A stretch of 64,000 nt of DNA from Micromonospora inyonensis (GCF_900091415.1 NZ_FMHU01000001.1:2418001-2482000), one strand, 5' to 3'; positions 41,844-50,643 are shown, counted from the stretch's first letter. The notes: generated from the letters alone by a model not told the origin. Translations and numbers: made by a program.

Positions 41844-42023
41844 TCAAGCGCAGTGGGCAGCGACCCGCAGGTCCGGGCAGGCGCCCACGGTCTCGACCAT
41901 CTGCGCCCAGGTCAGCTCCCGTGCGGCAGCAGAAGCGTGCCTCAAAGTTGTCAGGCTGGCAACATCCACACTCGACAACTCCCATCTGATGGTCGAACCA
42001 GGCCGTGGGACCGGGTAGCCCAC
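41844..42023 (-). CDS. Candidate 59-aa peptide opening the UbiD operon
   Basis: A minus-strand frame from GTG 42023 (AGAAGG just upstream) to TGA 41844 reads MGYPVPRPGSTIRWELSSVD, VASLTTLRHASAAARELTWA and QMVETVGACPDLRVAAHCA. The C-terminal region has two Cys (residues 49 and 58). The composition resembles translated sequence rather than noise, and the gaps to the next genes are short (55, 41 and 60 bp), as in one operon. I know no family for it. It could be a regulator, a structural subunit or a modified-peptide precursor, but no modification enzyme of the RiPP kind is nearby. Confidence 0.45.
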   Translation of the reverse strand: MGYPVPRPGSTIRWELSSVDVASLTTLRHASAAARELTWAQMVETVGACPDLRVAAHCA

Positions 42024-42313
42024 CGCCTTCTGCGACGGGCATTCCGCCCTAGATCACCATAAACTGTGTTGATATTCCATTTTTCCGACCAGACCGAAGC
42101 TTTTATCGAGCAATGGGGCGTACGGCACATTGTCGGGTTCTCGGGTATTGGTGCCGACCCGGTGGGGCACCTGCCTTACCGTTTTCATGCGTACTGAACA
42201 CAGCGCGCCTACCGGCGTCGTCGACGTGACCCTGAGTGTTGCCCTCGCGGCAACGCGGTGCGCGTGCGCATGGCGAAACCGCGGAAGCGTGGCGAACCGA
42301 CAAGGGGCGTTAT

Positions 42314-43237
42314 ATGGCACGGGTCCCGAACGATTCATTCGACGCAGAGCGCGCGTGGCTGATTCTGCGCGAGGCGTGCTCGACGAATCACGTGAGCATC
42401 TCCGGCGGGGAGTTGATCCGCCTCGGTGAGAACGCGGTTTTCTGGCTTTCCTCGAGAACTGTGGTGGCGCGAGTCGGGCGGGGGGACGCGCGCGCGGCCG
42501 AGGCCGAGCGAGAGATCAGGGTCGCCAGATGGCTGGCCGGGGCGTCGGTTCCCACGGTTCGTCCCCTTGAGATAGCTCAGCCACTGCGCGTCGGCGACCA
42601 CTTCGTGACGCTGTGGGAGTCGGTGGGAGACGAGATCAGCTACGGCACCCCGGCGGAGTTGGCGTCCCTGCTCCGGCAGTTGCATGCCCTGGAACCGCCT
42701 GCCGACGTCACGTTGCCGCGTGCGGACCCGTTCCGCCGAGCGCGTTGCTGTCTCGCGAACGCGACGGCGCTGGCCAACGAGGACAGGCTGTTCATCGGCG
42801 CTCTGCTGGACCGTCTGGCGGACAGGTACACCGGGCTGACGTTCGCACTCCGGCCGGGTGTCGTCCACGGCGACGCGAATGTGTGCAACGTCTTCCGGGA
42901 TCGCCGTGGCAGGCCGGTGCTGGGCGATCTGGACACCGTGGCGGTGGGGCCGCGCGAGTTGGATCTCGTACCCGCCGCGCTCTACTACGACCGGCTCGGA
43001 TGGCACTCGGTCAGCGAGTATCGGGAGTTCGCGGACAGCTACGGCTTCGACGTGCTCGGCTGGCCTGGTTACGACCTGATGGCGGATGCCCTCGAAGTCG
43101 AGATGGTCACCTGGCTCGCGCAGAATGCGGGGCAGGACGAAAGAGCGGGGCAGGAGCTCGTCAAGAGAGTCAGGACGTTGCGCACGGGCTCCTCACGAGC
43201 ACTGTGGGCACCATTCCTCTGGCACCAGGACGGCTGA
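42314..43237 (+). CDS. APH-fold small-molecule kinase
   Basis: 307-aa phosphotransferase of the aminoglycoside/choline-kinase fold. The catalytic Brenner motif VVHGDANVCNVF (about 178-190) and metal-binding LGDLDTVAVGPRELDL (about 196-211) are intact. The N-lobe has ENAVFWLSSRTVVARVGRG and the region with the conserved Lys/Arg is less clear. ATG 42314 has AAGGGGCG upstream. It is the first gene of the plus arm of the cluster. Resistance to an antibiotic is one reading, but beside UbiD-type, IMPase- and HAD-type enzymes a biosynthetic phosphorylation is at least as likely. Confidence 0.8.
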   Translation: MARVPNDSFDAERAWLILREACSTNHVSISGGELIRLGENAVFWLSSRTVVARVGRGDARAAEAEREIRVARWLAGASVPTVRPLEIAQPLRVGDHFVTLWESVGDEISYGTPAELASLLRQLHALEPPADVTLPRADPFRRARCCLANATALANEDRLFIGALLDRLADRYTGLTFALRPGVVHGDANVCNVFRDRRGRPVLGDLDTVAVGPRELDLVPAALYYDRLGWHSVSEYREFADSYGFDVLGWPGYDLMADALEVEMVTWLAQNAGQDERAGQELVKRVRTLRTGSSRALWAPFLWHQDG

Positions 43238-43378
43238 GGCAGGATTGGCCTTCCGGTGCTGGCGCTCACGGAACTCGGCCACCGCCGTCTCGTCGGAAGC
43301 CTCGCCCTGCGTCACCGCCGCCCAGCCGTACCGTCCGTCACCGCGCCGTGACGGCGAAAGGATTCGTTGACAGGTCAC
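43193..43378 (-). CDS. Possible 61-aa peptide with C-terminal CxxC
   Basis: GTG 43378 to TGA 43193, antisense to the end of the kinase gene for 45 bp. The chain ends SAVLVPEEWCPQCS, a CxxC that could bind metal or a thiol. A shorter version from GTG 43315 is 40 aa. There is no strong ribosome-binding site and the family is unknown, so this is tentative. Confidence 0.3.
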   Translation of the reverse strand: MTCQRILSPSRRGDGRYGWAAVTQGEASDETAVAEFRERQHRKANPASAVLVPEEWCPQCS

Positions 43379-43554
43379 AGGGCCGCCGGTACAACTGACC
43401 AGCAGCGATGCTGGCCGACAGGGAGGCCAAGCGAGCACCAGCTCTCGGAACATGCCTGGAGTGGAAGTGGCTGGCAGGCTTCTACACCCGCGAGAGCAGG
43501 CGTCCGTGAGCGTTGGACGCTCCACTGCGGAGCGCTCCATGTGAGGAGGGCCCG

Positions 43555-44562
43555 ATGGCTGTCCCGGCCGAGAACTTGGAACCACTTGGGGGCGTGGAGC
43601 CCGACGATGCCTGGGCGGAGGAGATCCGCGCTCTGGCGGCTGAACGCGACGCGGTGCTGCTGGCACACAACTACCAGTTGCCGGCGATCCAGGACGTGGC
43701 CGACCACGTCGGCGACTCCCTTGCCCTGTCGCGGATCGCGGCCACGAGCGACGCATCGACCATTGTCTTCTGCGGTGTGCACTTCATGGCCGAGACCGCC
43801 AAGATCCTGGCGCCGGAGAAGACCGTCCTCATCCCGGACGCTCGCGCGGGATGCTCGCTGGCCGACTCGATCACCGCCGACCAACTGCGCGCGTGGAAGC
43901 GCGAGCACCCTGGCGCGGCGGTGGTGTCCTACGTCAACACCACCGCTGCGGTGAAGGCCGAAACGGACATCTGCTGCACGTCCTCCAACGCGGTGGACGT
44001 GGTCGCCTCCTTCCCACCGGATCAGGAGGTGCTCTTCTGCCCGGACCAGTTCCTCGGCGCCCACGTCAAGCGGGAGACGGGCCGGGCGAACGTGCACGTG
44101 TGGGCGGGTGAGTGTCATGTCCATGCCGGCATCAACGGTCCGGAACTCGCCGCGCGCGCGGCGGCGAACCCGAGTGCCGACCTGTACATCCATCCGGAGT
44201 GTGGATGCGCCACATCGGCGTTGTACCTCGCCGGCGAAGGCGTGGTGCCGAAGGAGAAGGTCCACATCCTGTCCACCAGCGGCATGGTCGAGGCAGCGCG
44301 TAGGACCAGTGCCGGCACCGTGCTGGTCGCTACCGAGGTCGGCATGCTGCACCAACTGCGTAAGGCCGCCCCGTCGGTGGAGTTCCGCGCCGTGAACGAC
44401 CGCGCGTCGTGCCGGTTCATGAAGATGATCACGCCGGCTGCTCTGCTGCGGGCACTGCGCGAAGGCACCGACGAGGTACATGTCGATCCTGACGTCGCGG
44501 TGCGGGCGCGGGCTTCGGTGCAGCGGATGATCGAGATCGGCACCCCAGGAGGCGGCGAATGA
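43555..44562 (+). CDS. nadA: Quinolinate synthase, stand-alone copy
   Basis: 335-aa [4Fe-4S] enzyme that condenses iminoaspartate with dihydroxyacetone phosphate to quinolinate. The three cluster cysteines are recognisable: Cys73 (VFCGVHFM), one in [11 protein letters not shown] and one in [32 protein letters not shown] is the family N-terminal motif. GAGGAGGG precedes ATG 43555. A normal NAD operon would contain nadB and nadC; neither is here. Its place beside a kinase, an IMPase-like phosphatase and (divergently) a decarboxylase suggests it supplies a pyridine dicarboxylate or a related unit to a dedicated pathway. A simple backup for NAD synthesis is the alternative. Confidence 0.88.
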   Translation: MAVPAENLEPLGGVEPDDAWAEEIRALAAERDAVLLAHNYQLPAIQDVADHVGDSLALSRIAATSDASTIVFCGVHFMAETAKILAPEKTVLIPDARAGCSLADSITADQLRAWKREHPGAAVVSYVNTTAAVKAETDICCTSSNAVDVVASFPPDQEVLFCPDQFLGAHVKRETGRANVHVWAGECHVHAGINGPELAARAAANPSADLYIHPECGCATSALYLAGEGVVPKEKVHILSTSGMVEAARRTSAGTVLVATEVGMLHQLRKAAPSVEFRAVNDRASCRFMKMITPAALLRALREGTDEVHVDPDVAVRARASVQRMIEIGTPGGGE

Positions 44563-44598
44563 GTGCTGCGCCTGCCGGAAAAGGACAAGGATACTTAG

Positions 44599-45459
44599 TT
44601 GCGCCAGCTCATGCCACGGCCTGACCCTGATGCGCTGTTGCCGGTCGCGCATGACGCCATCGACAAGGCGGTCGACTATGTCCTGACGAATCCCTTCACC
44701 GCTGTTCGGCAGAAGGACGCCCACGAGATCGTGACGGACGTCGACGTCGCCGTCGAACGCCTCGTGCACGCCGCGTTGTCCCAGAGCGTCACAGGGATCG
44801 GCTTTCTCGGCGAGGAGACCGGCGCAGTGGGTGACCCCGACACCTACTGGGTGCTCGACCCCATCGACGGCACCACCAATTTCAGCCACAATTTGCCGCT
44901 GAGTTCGATCTCGCTCGGCCTGGTGCACGACGGCTTCCCGATTCTCGGCGTGATCGCAGCCCCGTTCCTCGCGCGTCGGTACTGGGCCACGCACGGTGGC
45001 GGTGCCTATCGCGACGGTGCGCGTCTACAGGTTTCCGCGACGGCCGATCTGTCCACGGCGTTGGTTGCGCTCACCGATTACGGCGGACCCCAGCCGGAGA
45101 TCGGTGATCTGTTGTGCCGGGATCTGGATCGCGAGTTGACCACTCGCACCCAGGGGCTGCGCCGGTTGGGCTCGACAGCCATCGAGCTGGCCTTCGTCGC
45201 AGAAGGTTCCCTCGATGCCAGCATCAGCATCTGGAACGGGACATGGGACACCGCGGCTGGCGCCGTCATCGCGCGTGAGGCAGGTGCGGTCGTCATGGAT
45301 GCTGACGGAAGCCCACACTCAACTCGATCACGGTGCGCCATCGCGGTTACCCCGGCACTGCGTGGTGCCATGATGTCGGTTCTCGAAATCGTGCGCGGCA
45401 CCCGCTACTGGCCGGTCGAGGCTGAGGACGTTTCGGCGCGCGATGGCGGAATCGCCTGA
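44599..45459 (+). CDS. Inositol-monophosphatase-fold phosphatase
   Basis: 286-aa metal-dependent phosphatase of the IMPase/FBPase/CysQ group. Motifs are FLGEETGAVGD (about 71-81), WVLDPIDGTTNFSHN (about 90-104; metal ligands D-x-x-D) and WNGTWDTAAGAVIAREAGA (about 213-230). It starts at TTG 44599, 8 nt after AAGGACAAGG, or at ATG 44611. It follows nadA by 36 bp and is probably co-transcribed. Removal of a phosphate from an intermediate made with the upstream kinase would make sense. The substrate is not predictable from this alone. Confidence 0.83.
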   Translation: MRQLMPRPDPDALLPVAHDAIDKAVDYVLTNPFTAVRQKDAHEIVTDVDVAVERLVHAALSQSVTGIGFLGEETGAVGDPDTYWVLDPIDGTTNFSHNLPLSSISLGLVHDGFPILGVIAAPFLARRYWATHGGGAYRDGARLQVSATADLSTALVALTDYGGPQPEIGDLLCRDLDRELTTRTQGLRRLGSTAIELAFVAEGSLDASISIWNGTWDTAAGAVIAREAGAVVMDADGSPHSTRSRCAIAVTPALRGAMMSVLEIVRGTRYWPVEAEDVSARDGGIA

Positions 45460-45513
45460 GCGAGGGGACAGCCCGGCGGGCCGAGGGAATGGTCTGGAAC
45501 AGGGTGACCTACC

Positions 45514-46104
45514 GTGGACGGCGTGGACGACCTGGTGACCGGTGCCGACGGGCTGGCCCGCTGCGGATGGGGCGCAAGCACCCCTGACTACGCGGCCTAC
45601 CACGACGGGGAGTGGGGCCGGCCGCTGCGCGGTGACGACGCGCTCTACGAGCGGATCACGCTGGAGGCGTTCCAGTCCGGCCTCTCCTGGCTGACCATCC
45701 TGCGCAAGCGGGACGCCTTCCGGCGGGCCTTCGACGACTTCCGGATCACCACCGTCGCCGGCTACGGCGAGGCCGACGTGGCCCGCCTCCTCGGTGACGC
45801 GGGCATCGTCCGCAACCGTGCCAAGATCGAGGCGGCGATCGCCAACGCGCGGGCCGCGCTCGACCTGCCGGCGGGGCTCTCCGCGCTGCTCTGGTCCTTC
45901 GCCCCGCCCGCCCGGTCGACCCGGCCCGGCCGGCTGGCCGACGTGCCGGCGGTGACGCCGGAGTCGACCGCGCTGGCCAAGGCCCTCAAGAAGCGCGGCT
46001 TCCGCTTCGTCGGACCGACCACCGCGTACGCCCTGATGCAGGCCACCGGCATGGTCGACGACCACCTCGCCGGCTGTCACGTCGTCCTCGCCCCGGCGGC
46101 GTGA
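45514..46104 (+). CDS. tag: DNA-3-methyladenine glycosylase I
   Basis: 196-aa base-excision repair enzyme. The N-terminal LARCGWGASTPDYAAYHDGEWG and the HhH-like LYERITLEAFQSGLSWLTILRKRDAFRRAF block identify TagI, as do RKRGF-like KKRGFRFVGPTTAYALMQATGMVDDH and the zinc-site Cys/His near both ends. It removes 3-methyladenine from alkylated DNA. GTG 45514 or GTG 45523 could be the start. This is the first backbone gene after the 39-45 kb accessory unit. Confidence 0.9.
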   Translation: MDGVDDLVTGADGLARCGWGASTPDYAAYHDGEWGRPLRGDDALYERITLEAFQSGLSWLTILRKRDAFRRAFDDFRITTVAGYGEADVARLLGDAGIVRNRAKIEAAIANARAALDLPAGLSALLWSFAPPARSTRPGRLADVPAVTPESTALAKALKKRGFRFVGPTTAYALMQATGMVDDHLAGCHVVLAPAA

Positions 46105-46108
46105 TGGG

Positions 46109-46702
46109 ATGACGGACATGACCGACACCGACCGCGCCTGGGCCGTGCTGCTCCCCGCCGACCGGTACGAGGCGGAGCGGCTCGTCCACCACGACACGCT
46201 GGCGCTGACCGGACTGGAGACCGACCTTCGCCCGGCTCCCGGCGATCCGGTCGCGGTGGTCGTCGACGGGGAACCACCGTCGCTGGTCGCGCTCGGCCGG
46301 GTCGCCTCCGGTGGGGGGACCGAGCAGGATCCGGACGATCCCGACGCCGACGGTGCGCGGACGCCGCTGGTCGTGTCGTACACCCGGCGGGTCTTCGACG
46401 ATCCGTTGCCGGTCGACGGGCTGGTGCCCGCCGGTCCGGTCACCCCGCTCGCCGTCGACCGCTGGCGCGGCCTGGCCGACCGGCTCGGGCCACCGCCGCC
46501 CCGGCGGACCTGGCTGGTCAGCCTGGACCTGCCGATCGAGGCGGCGAGCCCGGCCGAGGCGGTGCGGATCTTCTGGTCGTACGTGCGTGAGCTGGGCCCC
46601 CGGGAACTGCCCGCGTACGTCTCGCCGAGCGGGGACGAGCTGGCCATGCAGGCGTTCGTGTTGGGCGCCGAGGCCAACCAGGACCCGGAGGAGGACGACT
46701 GA
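46109..46702 (+). CDS. Conserved protein of unknown function
   Basis: 197 aa, beginning 4 bp after tag and likely co-transcribed. Acidic, soluble, no signal peptide. Recognisable pieces are WAVLLPADRYEAERLVHHDTLALTG, PLVVSYTRRVFDDPLPV and PIEAASPAEAVRIFWSYVRELGPRELPAYVSPSGDE. The second half resembles a small alpha/beta domain found in actinobacterial hypothetical proteins. It ends with an acidic EANQDPEEDD tail. No function can be assigned. Confidence 0.65.
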   Translation: MTDMTDTDRAWAVLLPADRYEAERLVHHDTLALTGLETDLRPAPGDPVAVVVDGEPPSLVALGRVASGGGTEQDPDDPDADGARTPLVVSYTRRVFDDPLPVDGLVPAGPVTPLAVDRWRGLADRLGPPPPRRTWLVSLDLPIEAASPAEAVRIFWSYVRELGPRELPAYVSPSGDELAMQAFVLGAEANQDPEEDD

Positions 46703-46895
46703 CGTCCTCCGGCGCGGGTGACGCCGCCGGCTTCCCGGCACGCGACCCCCGGCCACCGACCGCGAGGAGCACCGACCGCGAGGAGCACCGACGCGTTTCC
46801 CGACCCCGGTGGTCGTCCGGCCCGCTCGCTCCGCCGGTGCGGACGGCACCGGCGGAACCAGCGGGAACGGGACCGGGTGGACCGGCCGGGCCGGT

Positions 46896-47687
46896 TCAGC
46901 GCCCCTCGTAGACCGGCTGCTCCTTGCGGACGAAGGCGCGGGTGGCGGCGCGGTGGTCGGCGGTGCCCCCGCAGATCGTCTGGGCCTGCGCCTCGGCGGC
47001 CAGCGCGTCGGCGAGCGTGCCCGCGTCGGCGATGGAGAGCTGGCGCTTGATCGCCCCGTACGCGACGGTCGGGCCGGCGGCCAGCCGGGCGGCGAGTTCC
47101 TGGGCGGTCGGCAGCACCTGCTCGTCGTCCGCCACGAGCTGGTTGAGCAGGCCCAGCTGGCGGGCCTCCTCGGCACCCACCGGCTCGGCCAGCATCAGCA
47201 GCTCGACCGCCTTGGCGTGCCCGACCAGCCGGGGCAGCGTCCAGGACGCGCCCGTGTCGGCGGCCAGCCCCACCTTGGCGAAGGCCATCAGGAATGTGGT
47301 CTTCGGCCCGCCGATCCGGATGTCGGCGAGGAAGGCCAGCGACGCCCCGGCCCCGGCGGCCATGCCGCGTACCGCCGCGACCACCGGCTTGGGCAGGTTG
47401 GCCAGGCGGGCGGCGATCGGGTTGTAGTGCGCGCCGACGGTCGCCAGCGGGTCGCCCTTGGTCGACTCCAGCGTCTGCACGTGCTCACGCAGGTCCTGGC
47501 CGGCGCTGAACTGCCCGCCCGCCCCGGCGAGCACCACCGCCCGGCAGGTCCGGTCGGTCTCCAGCTCGGCGAGGGTGTCGCGCAGGGCCTCCTTGAGCGC
47601 GACGTCGAGCGCGTTCAAGGCCGTGGGGCGGTTCAGCGTCAGGGTGACGACCGCGTCGGTGCGGTCGACCAGGAGCGGCTCGGTCAC
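46896..47687 (-). CDS. Enoyl-CoA hydratase/isomerase (PaaG-like)
   Basis: 263-aa crotonase-fold enzyme. TLNRPTALNALD, GAGGQFSAGQDLREH (oxyanion loop) and RGMAAGAGASLAFLADIR (second oxyanion loop) are standard, and VGLAADTGASWTLPRLVG places an Asp where PaaG has its catalytic acid. PaaG isomerises ring-epoxidised phenylacetyl-CoA. The neighbouring gene encodes a PaaX-type regulator, supporting a link with phenylacetate or aromatic-CoA degradation, although the paaABCDE oxygenase is not here. GTG 47687 is used; no ATG is available in frame nearby. Confidence 0.82.
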   Translation of the reverse strand: MTEPLLVDRTDAVVTLTLNRPTALNALDVALKEALRDTLAELETDRTCRAVVLAGAGGQFSAGQDLREHVQTLESTKGDPLATVGAHYNPIAARLANLPKPVVAAVRGMAAGAGASLAFLADIRIGGPKTTFLMAFAKVGLAADTGASWTLPRLVGHAKAVELLMLAEPVGAEEARQLGLLNQLVADDEQVLPTAQELAARLAAGPTVAYGAIKRQLSIADAGTLADALAAEAQAQTICGGTADHRAATRAFVRKEQPVYEGR

Positions 47688-47691
47688 GTGT

Positions 47692-48510
47692 CTAACGACC
47701 CTTCTGTCGTACGGCGCGGTTGCCCAGGTCGAGGCACTGTTCCACGTACCGGTCGGCGGCCGGGCGGAGCCGGGCCGCGTGCCGGTCGAAGAAACTGGCG
47801 GCGCTGGTACCGGGCCAGCGCTCGGGCAGCAGGGCCGGGGGCAACTGCGGATCCTTGAACAGGAAGGTACGCCACGCGTGCACCAGCCGGAATCGTGCCG
47901 CGTACGCCTCCTCGTCACCGCTGCGGGCGGTGACCGTGGCCAGCAGCGGACGCTGCTCGGTGACGAAGTCCTCGTACGCCTGGCCGATCTCGACGAGGTC
48001 CCAGGCGCGACGGACCATGGCCACCGCACCCGGCGTGCCGGCCGCGTGGGCGGCGGTGAAGCGCTCGTACTGGACACCGGCCTCGGCCAGCACGGCGTCG
48101 ACGTCCTCGGCGGCGCGGGTGGCGATCCAGGTCTGTTCGTCGAGGGTGCCGTAGCCGAGGAAGCGTAGGGTGGTGGCGAGTCGCTGCCGTTCCCGGCGAC
48201 CGTTCGGCGCGTCGAGCACGATCAGGTCGAACCGGCCGTCCCAGCCGGTCCGGGCGGTGCGGTAGACCCGGGACGCGGCCTCGTCCAGTCGCCGGGCCGC
48301 CTTCGGGGTTATCGCGTAGCCCGGTCCGGAGGCGAGCCGGATCGGATCGAGCCACCCTTGGCGCACCATCCGGGAGACCGCGGTACGGACGGCCGGGGGC
48401 GCGATACCGAGGGGCGCGAGCAGTTTGACCAGGGCGGCGACCGGTGCCCTGCCGCCCCGGGGGCGGAGGTGGTCGCCGTACAGGTCGAAGAGAGCCGACC
48501 GTGCCTGCAT
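47692..48510 (-). CDS. PaaX-family transcriptional repressor
   Basis: 272-aa regulator. An N-terminal winged helix (MQARSALFDLYGDHLRPRGG, APPAVRTAVSRMVRQGWL) is followed by the PaaX central domain (GWDGRFDLIVLD, then LGYGTLDEQTWIATRA) and a C-terminal helical region (TFLFKDPQLPPALLPERWPG). PaaX-type repressors respond to phenylacetyl-CoA. Its stop lies 5 bp before the start of the paaG-like gene on the same strand, so the two form an operon. A GATAT...ATATC dyad near 48538-48586 in its leader is a candidate self-operator. Confidence 0.85.
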   Translation of the reverse strand: MQARSALFDLYGDHLRPRGGRAPVAALVKLLAPLGIAPPAVRTAVSRMVRQGWLDPIRLASGPGYAITPKAARRLDEAASRVYRTARTGWDGRFDLIVLDAPNGRRERQRLATTLRFLGYGTLDEQTWIATRAAEDVDAVLAEAGVQYERFTAAHAAGTPGAVAMVRRAWDLVEIGQAYEDFVTEQRPLLATVTARSGDEEAYAARFRLVHAWRTFLFKDPQLPPALLPERWPGTSAASFFDRHAARLRPAADRYVEQCLDLGNRAVRQKGR

Positions 48511-48701
48511 GACCGCACATTGTGACAGGCTATCTCGGGATATGCTAGGTGCTGTTATATCTAGGTTGCTTCGGTTTGGGTCCGGCGGTGTTCATCAGGG
48601 AAAATCGTTGGTCAGCACCGCGCGTCCGCGCGTGGTGGGTTTAACGCGTAGTGGCTGTGGGGCAACCCACCGACCCTGGTGTAGGTCTGAGGGGAGACAA
48701 C

Positions 48702-48869
48702 ATGGCGGCGATGAAGCCGCGGACGGGCGACGGTCCGCTGGAGGTCACCAAGGAGGGCCGGGGCATCGTCATGCGGGTTCCGCTGGAGGGTGGTGGCCGG
48801 CTCGTCGTCGAGATGACTCCCGACGAGGCCAACGCGCTCGGTGACGCGTTGAAGGCAGCCGCCGGCTGA
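48702..48869 (+). CDS. DUF3117 family small protein
   Basis: 55-aa protein. Its N-terminus MAAMKPRTGDGPLEVTKEG and the VMRVPLEGGGRLVVEMTPDE block are highly conserved across actinobacteria (DUF3117). GGGGAGAC provides a good ribosome-binding site. No function is established. It is followed by a strong terminator and then pepA. Confidence 0.85.
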   Translation: MAAMKPRTGDGPLEVTKEGRGIVMRVPLEGGGRLVVEMTPDEANALGDALKAAAG

Positions 48870-48917
48870 TGGAGGAGTGGCCCGGGCGGCGTCCGCCGCC
48901 CGGGTGGTCCGGAAGAA

Positions 48918-48947
48918 CCTGAGCCACCGGTACACCGGTGGCTCAGG
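48918..48947 (+). terminator. Terminator after the DUF3117 gene
   Basis: Perfect 13-bp stem CCTGAGCCACCGG (48918-48930) / 48935-48947 with loop TACA, followed by CTCTTCGTGTCCT. Confidence 0.75.
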
Positions 48948-48986
48948 CTCTTCGTGTCCTGAGAATCCCTGGAGGTACGGCAAAGC

Positions 48987-50453
48987 GTGCTGGACATCCG
49001 CCTGGTGACCGGTCCCGGCCGGTTCGACACCCTCGTCCTACCTGTCCGAAGCGTCGAGGGGACGGACGCCCCGGCGTCGCTGGTCCCGACGGCGGTAACA
49101 CTCCCCGACGACCTGGTCACGGAGGCCACCGCCCTGGTATCGGCGGCGGCGTTGACCGGGGCCGCCGGTGAGACACGGCTCCACCTGCGGCCACTGGCCA
49201 CCCCCGTACGGCTGCTGATGCTGGGCGTGGGTGACGGCGACGAGACCGGCTGGCGGGCCGCCGGGGCCGCGCTGGTCCGTGCCCTCGCGGAGGAGACCAG
49301 CGTCACCGTCGCCCTGCCGGCCGACGCGCCGCCGGAGGCGGTCCGCGGCCTGGCCGAGGGGGCGTTGCTGGCGTCCTACCGGTTCCGGCTGACCGACGCC
49401 GGGTCGAGCCCGGCACTGGCCGAGCTGGAGGTCGCGGTCGACGAGCCGGGACGGTACGACGCCGCGCTCGACACGGGACGGACCACCGCCCGGATGACCT
49501 GTTTCGCCCGGGACCTGACCAACATGCCGTCGTCGGTGAAGAACCCGGAGTGGTTCGCCGACCAGGTCGCCGGGCTCGCCGCCGACCTGCCCGAGGTGGA
49601 TCTGCGGGTCTGGCAGCCCGACGAACTCGCCGAGGCGGGCTTCGGCGGCATCCTCGCCGTCGGCGGCGGCTCGGCCAAGGGCCCCCGTCTGGTCGAGCTG
49701 GGCTGGCACCCGGCCGGCGCGACGACCCACGTGGTGCTGGTCGGCAAGGGGATCACCTTCGACACCGGCGGCATCTCGATCAAGCCGCTCTCCGGCATGA
49801 AGCTGATGCGCAAGGACATGGCGGGAGCCGCCGCCGTGGTCGCCGCGACCCTCGGAGCCGCCGCGCTGCGCCTCCCCGTCCGGATCACCGCCCTCGCCCC
49901 GCTGGCCGAGAACATGGTCAGCGGCTCGGCCTTCCGTCCGGGCGACGTGATCCACCACTACGGCGGGCTGACCAGCGAGTCCACCAACTCCGACGCCGAG
50001 GGACGGTTGGTGCTCGCCGACGCGCTCGCGTACGCGGTGGACCGGCTCGCCCCCGACGTGCTGGTCGACCTGGCCACTCTGACAGGGGCCAACTCGATCG
50101 CGCTGGGTACGCGGACCGCCGCGATGTACACCGAGAACGACGAACTGGCCGAGGCGCTGGTCGCCACCGCCGCCGAGGCGGGCGAGCGGTCGTGGCGGAT
50201 GCCGCTGGTCGGCGACTACGTCGAGTACCTCGGCAGTGACCTGGCCGACTTCTACAGTGCCCCGAACCGGGGCGCGGGCTCCGTGGTCGCCGCCCTGTAC
50301 CTGCGGGAGTTCACCGGTGACCTGCGGGACCGGTGGGTGCACTTCGACATGTCCGCGCCCGCCTGGTCGTCCGACGCCAAGGCGGAACTTGCCAAGGGTG
50401 CCACCGGTTGGGGCGTCCGGGGCCTGCTCCGCTGGCTGGCGACACTGGGCTGA
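48987..50453 (+). CDS. pepA: Leucyl aminopeptidase (M17)
   Basis: 488-aa cytosolic zinc/manganese aminopeptidase that removes N-terminal residues from peptides. The N-terminal regulatory domain is about 1-165, and the catalytic domain follows with metal and active-site motifs VLVGKGITFDTGGISIKP (Lys, Asp), LMRKDMAGAAAVV (Asp) and NSDAEGRLVLADAL (Asp, Glu; usually NTDAEGRL). GTG/ATG start at 48987 is consistent with its length. A strong imperfect hairpin follows its stop. Confidence 0.9.
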   Translation: MLDIRLVTGPGRFDTLVLPVRSVEGTDAPASLVPTAVTLPDDLVTEATALVSAAALTGAAGETRLHLRPLATPVRLLMLGVGDGDETGWRAAGAALVRALAEETSVTVALPADAPPEAVRGLAEGALLASYRFRLTDAGSSPALAELEVAVDEPGRYDAALDTGRTTARMTCFARDLTNMPSSVKNPEWFADQVAGLAADLPEVDLRVWQPDELAEAGFGGILAVGGGSAKGPRLVELGWHPAGATTHVVLVGKGITFDTGGISIKPLSGMKLMRKDMAGAAAVVAATLGAAALRLPVRITALAPLAENMVSGSAFRPGDVIHHYGGLTSESTNSDAEGRLVLADALAYAVDRLAPDVLVDLATLTGANSIALGTRTAAMYTENDELAEALVATAAEAGERSWRMPLVGDYVEYLGSDLADFYSAPNRGAGSVVAALYLREFTGDLRDRWVHFDMSAPAWSSDAKAELAKGATGWGVRGLLRWLATLG

Positions 50454-50483
50454 GCGGTCGCCCAGGTGTTTGTCTGAGGTGGT

Positions 50484-50532
50484 TGCAGGGGGCCCTTCCT
50501 ATCGCTTTTTTGGTGAGGAGGGGACCCCTGCA
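50484..50532. terminator. Imperfect 17-bp inverted repeat after pepA
   Basis: TGCAGGGGGCCCTTCCT (50484-50500) pairs, with few mismatches, with AGGAGGGGACCCCTGCA (50516-50532) around a T-rich loop (TTTTTT). It resembles a GGGGCCCTTCCT-type intergenic palindrome that I associate with Micromonospora and Salinispora genomes. It may end the pepA transcript in either direction. Confidence 0.55.
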
Positions 50533-50643
50533 GGCACATGAAGCCGGCGGCACCTGAAGCCGCAGGCGCGTCGAGCCGGCGGCGTCCGGAGCCGGCGGTG
50601 GGTGCAGCCGGCGGTGGGTGGAGGGCCTTGGCGGGTGGGGTGG

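Noticed and set aside
42314..43237. Antibiotic-resistance gene call for the APH-fold kinase
   Set aside because: The fold is shared by many metabolic kinases and no resistance-specific residues can be identified; the context favours metabolism.
46745..46800. Short tandem repeat of ACCGACCGCGAGGAGC
   Set aside because: Only two units in a GC-rich spacer; no coding or structural consequence visible.
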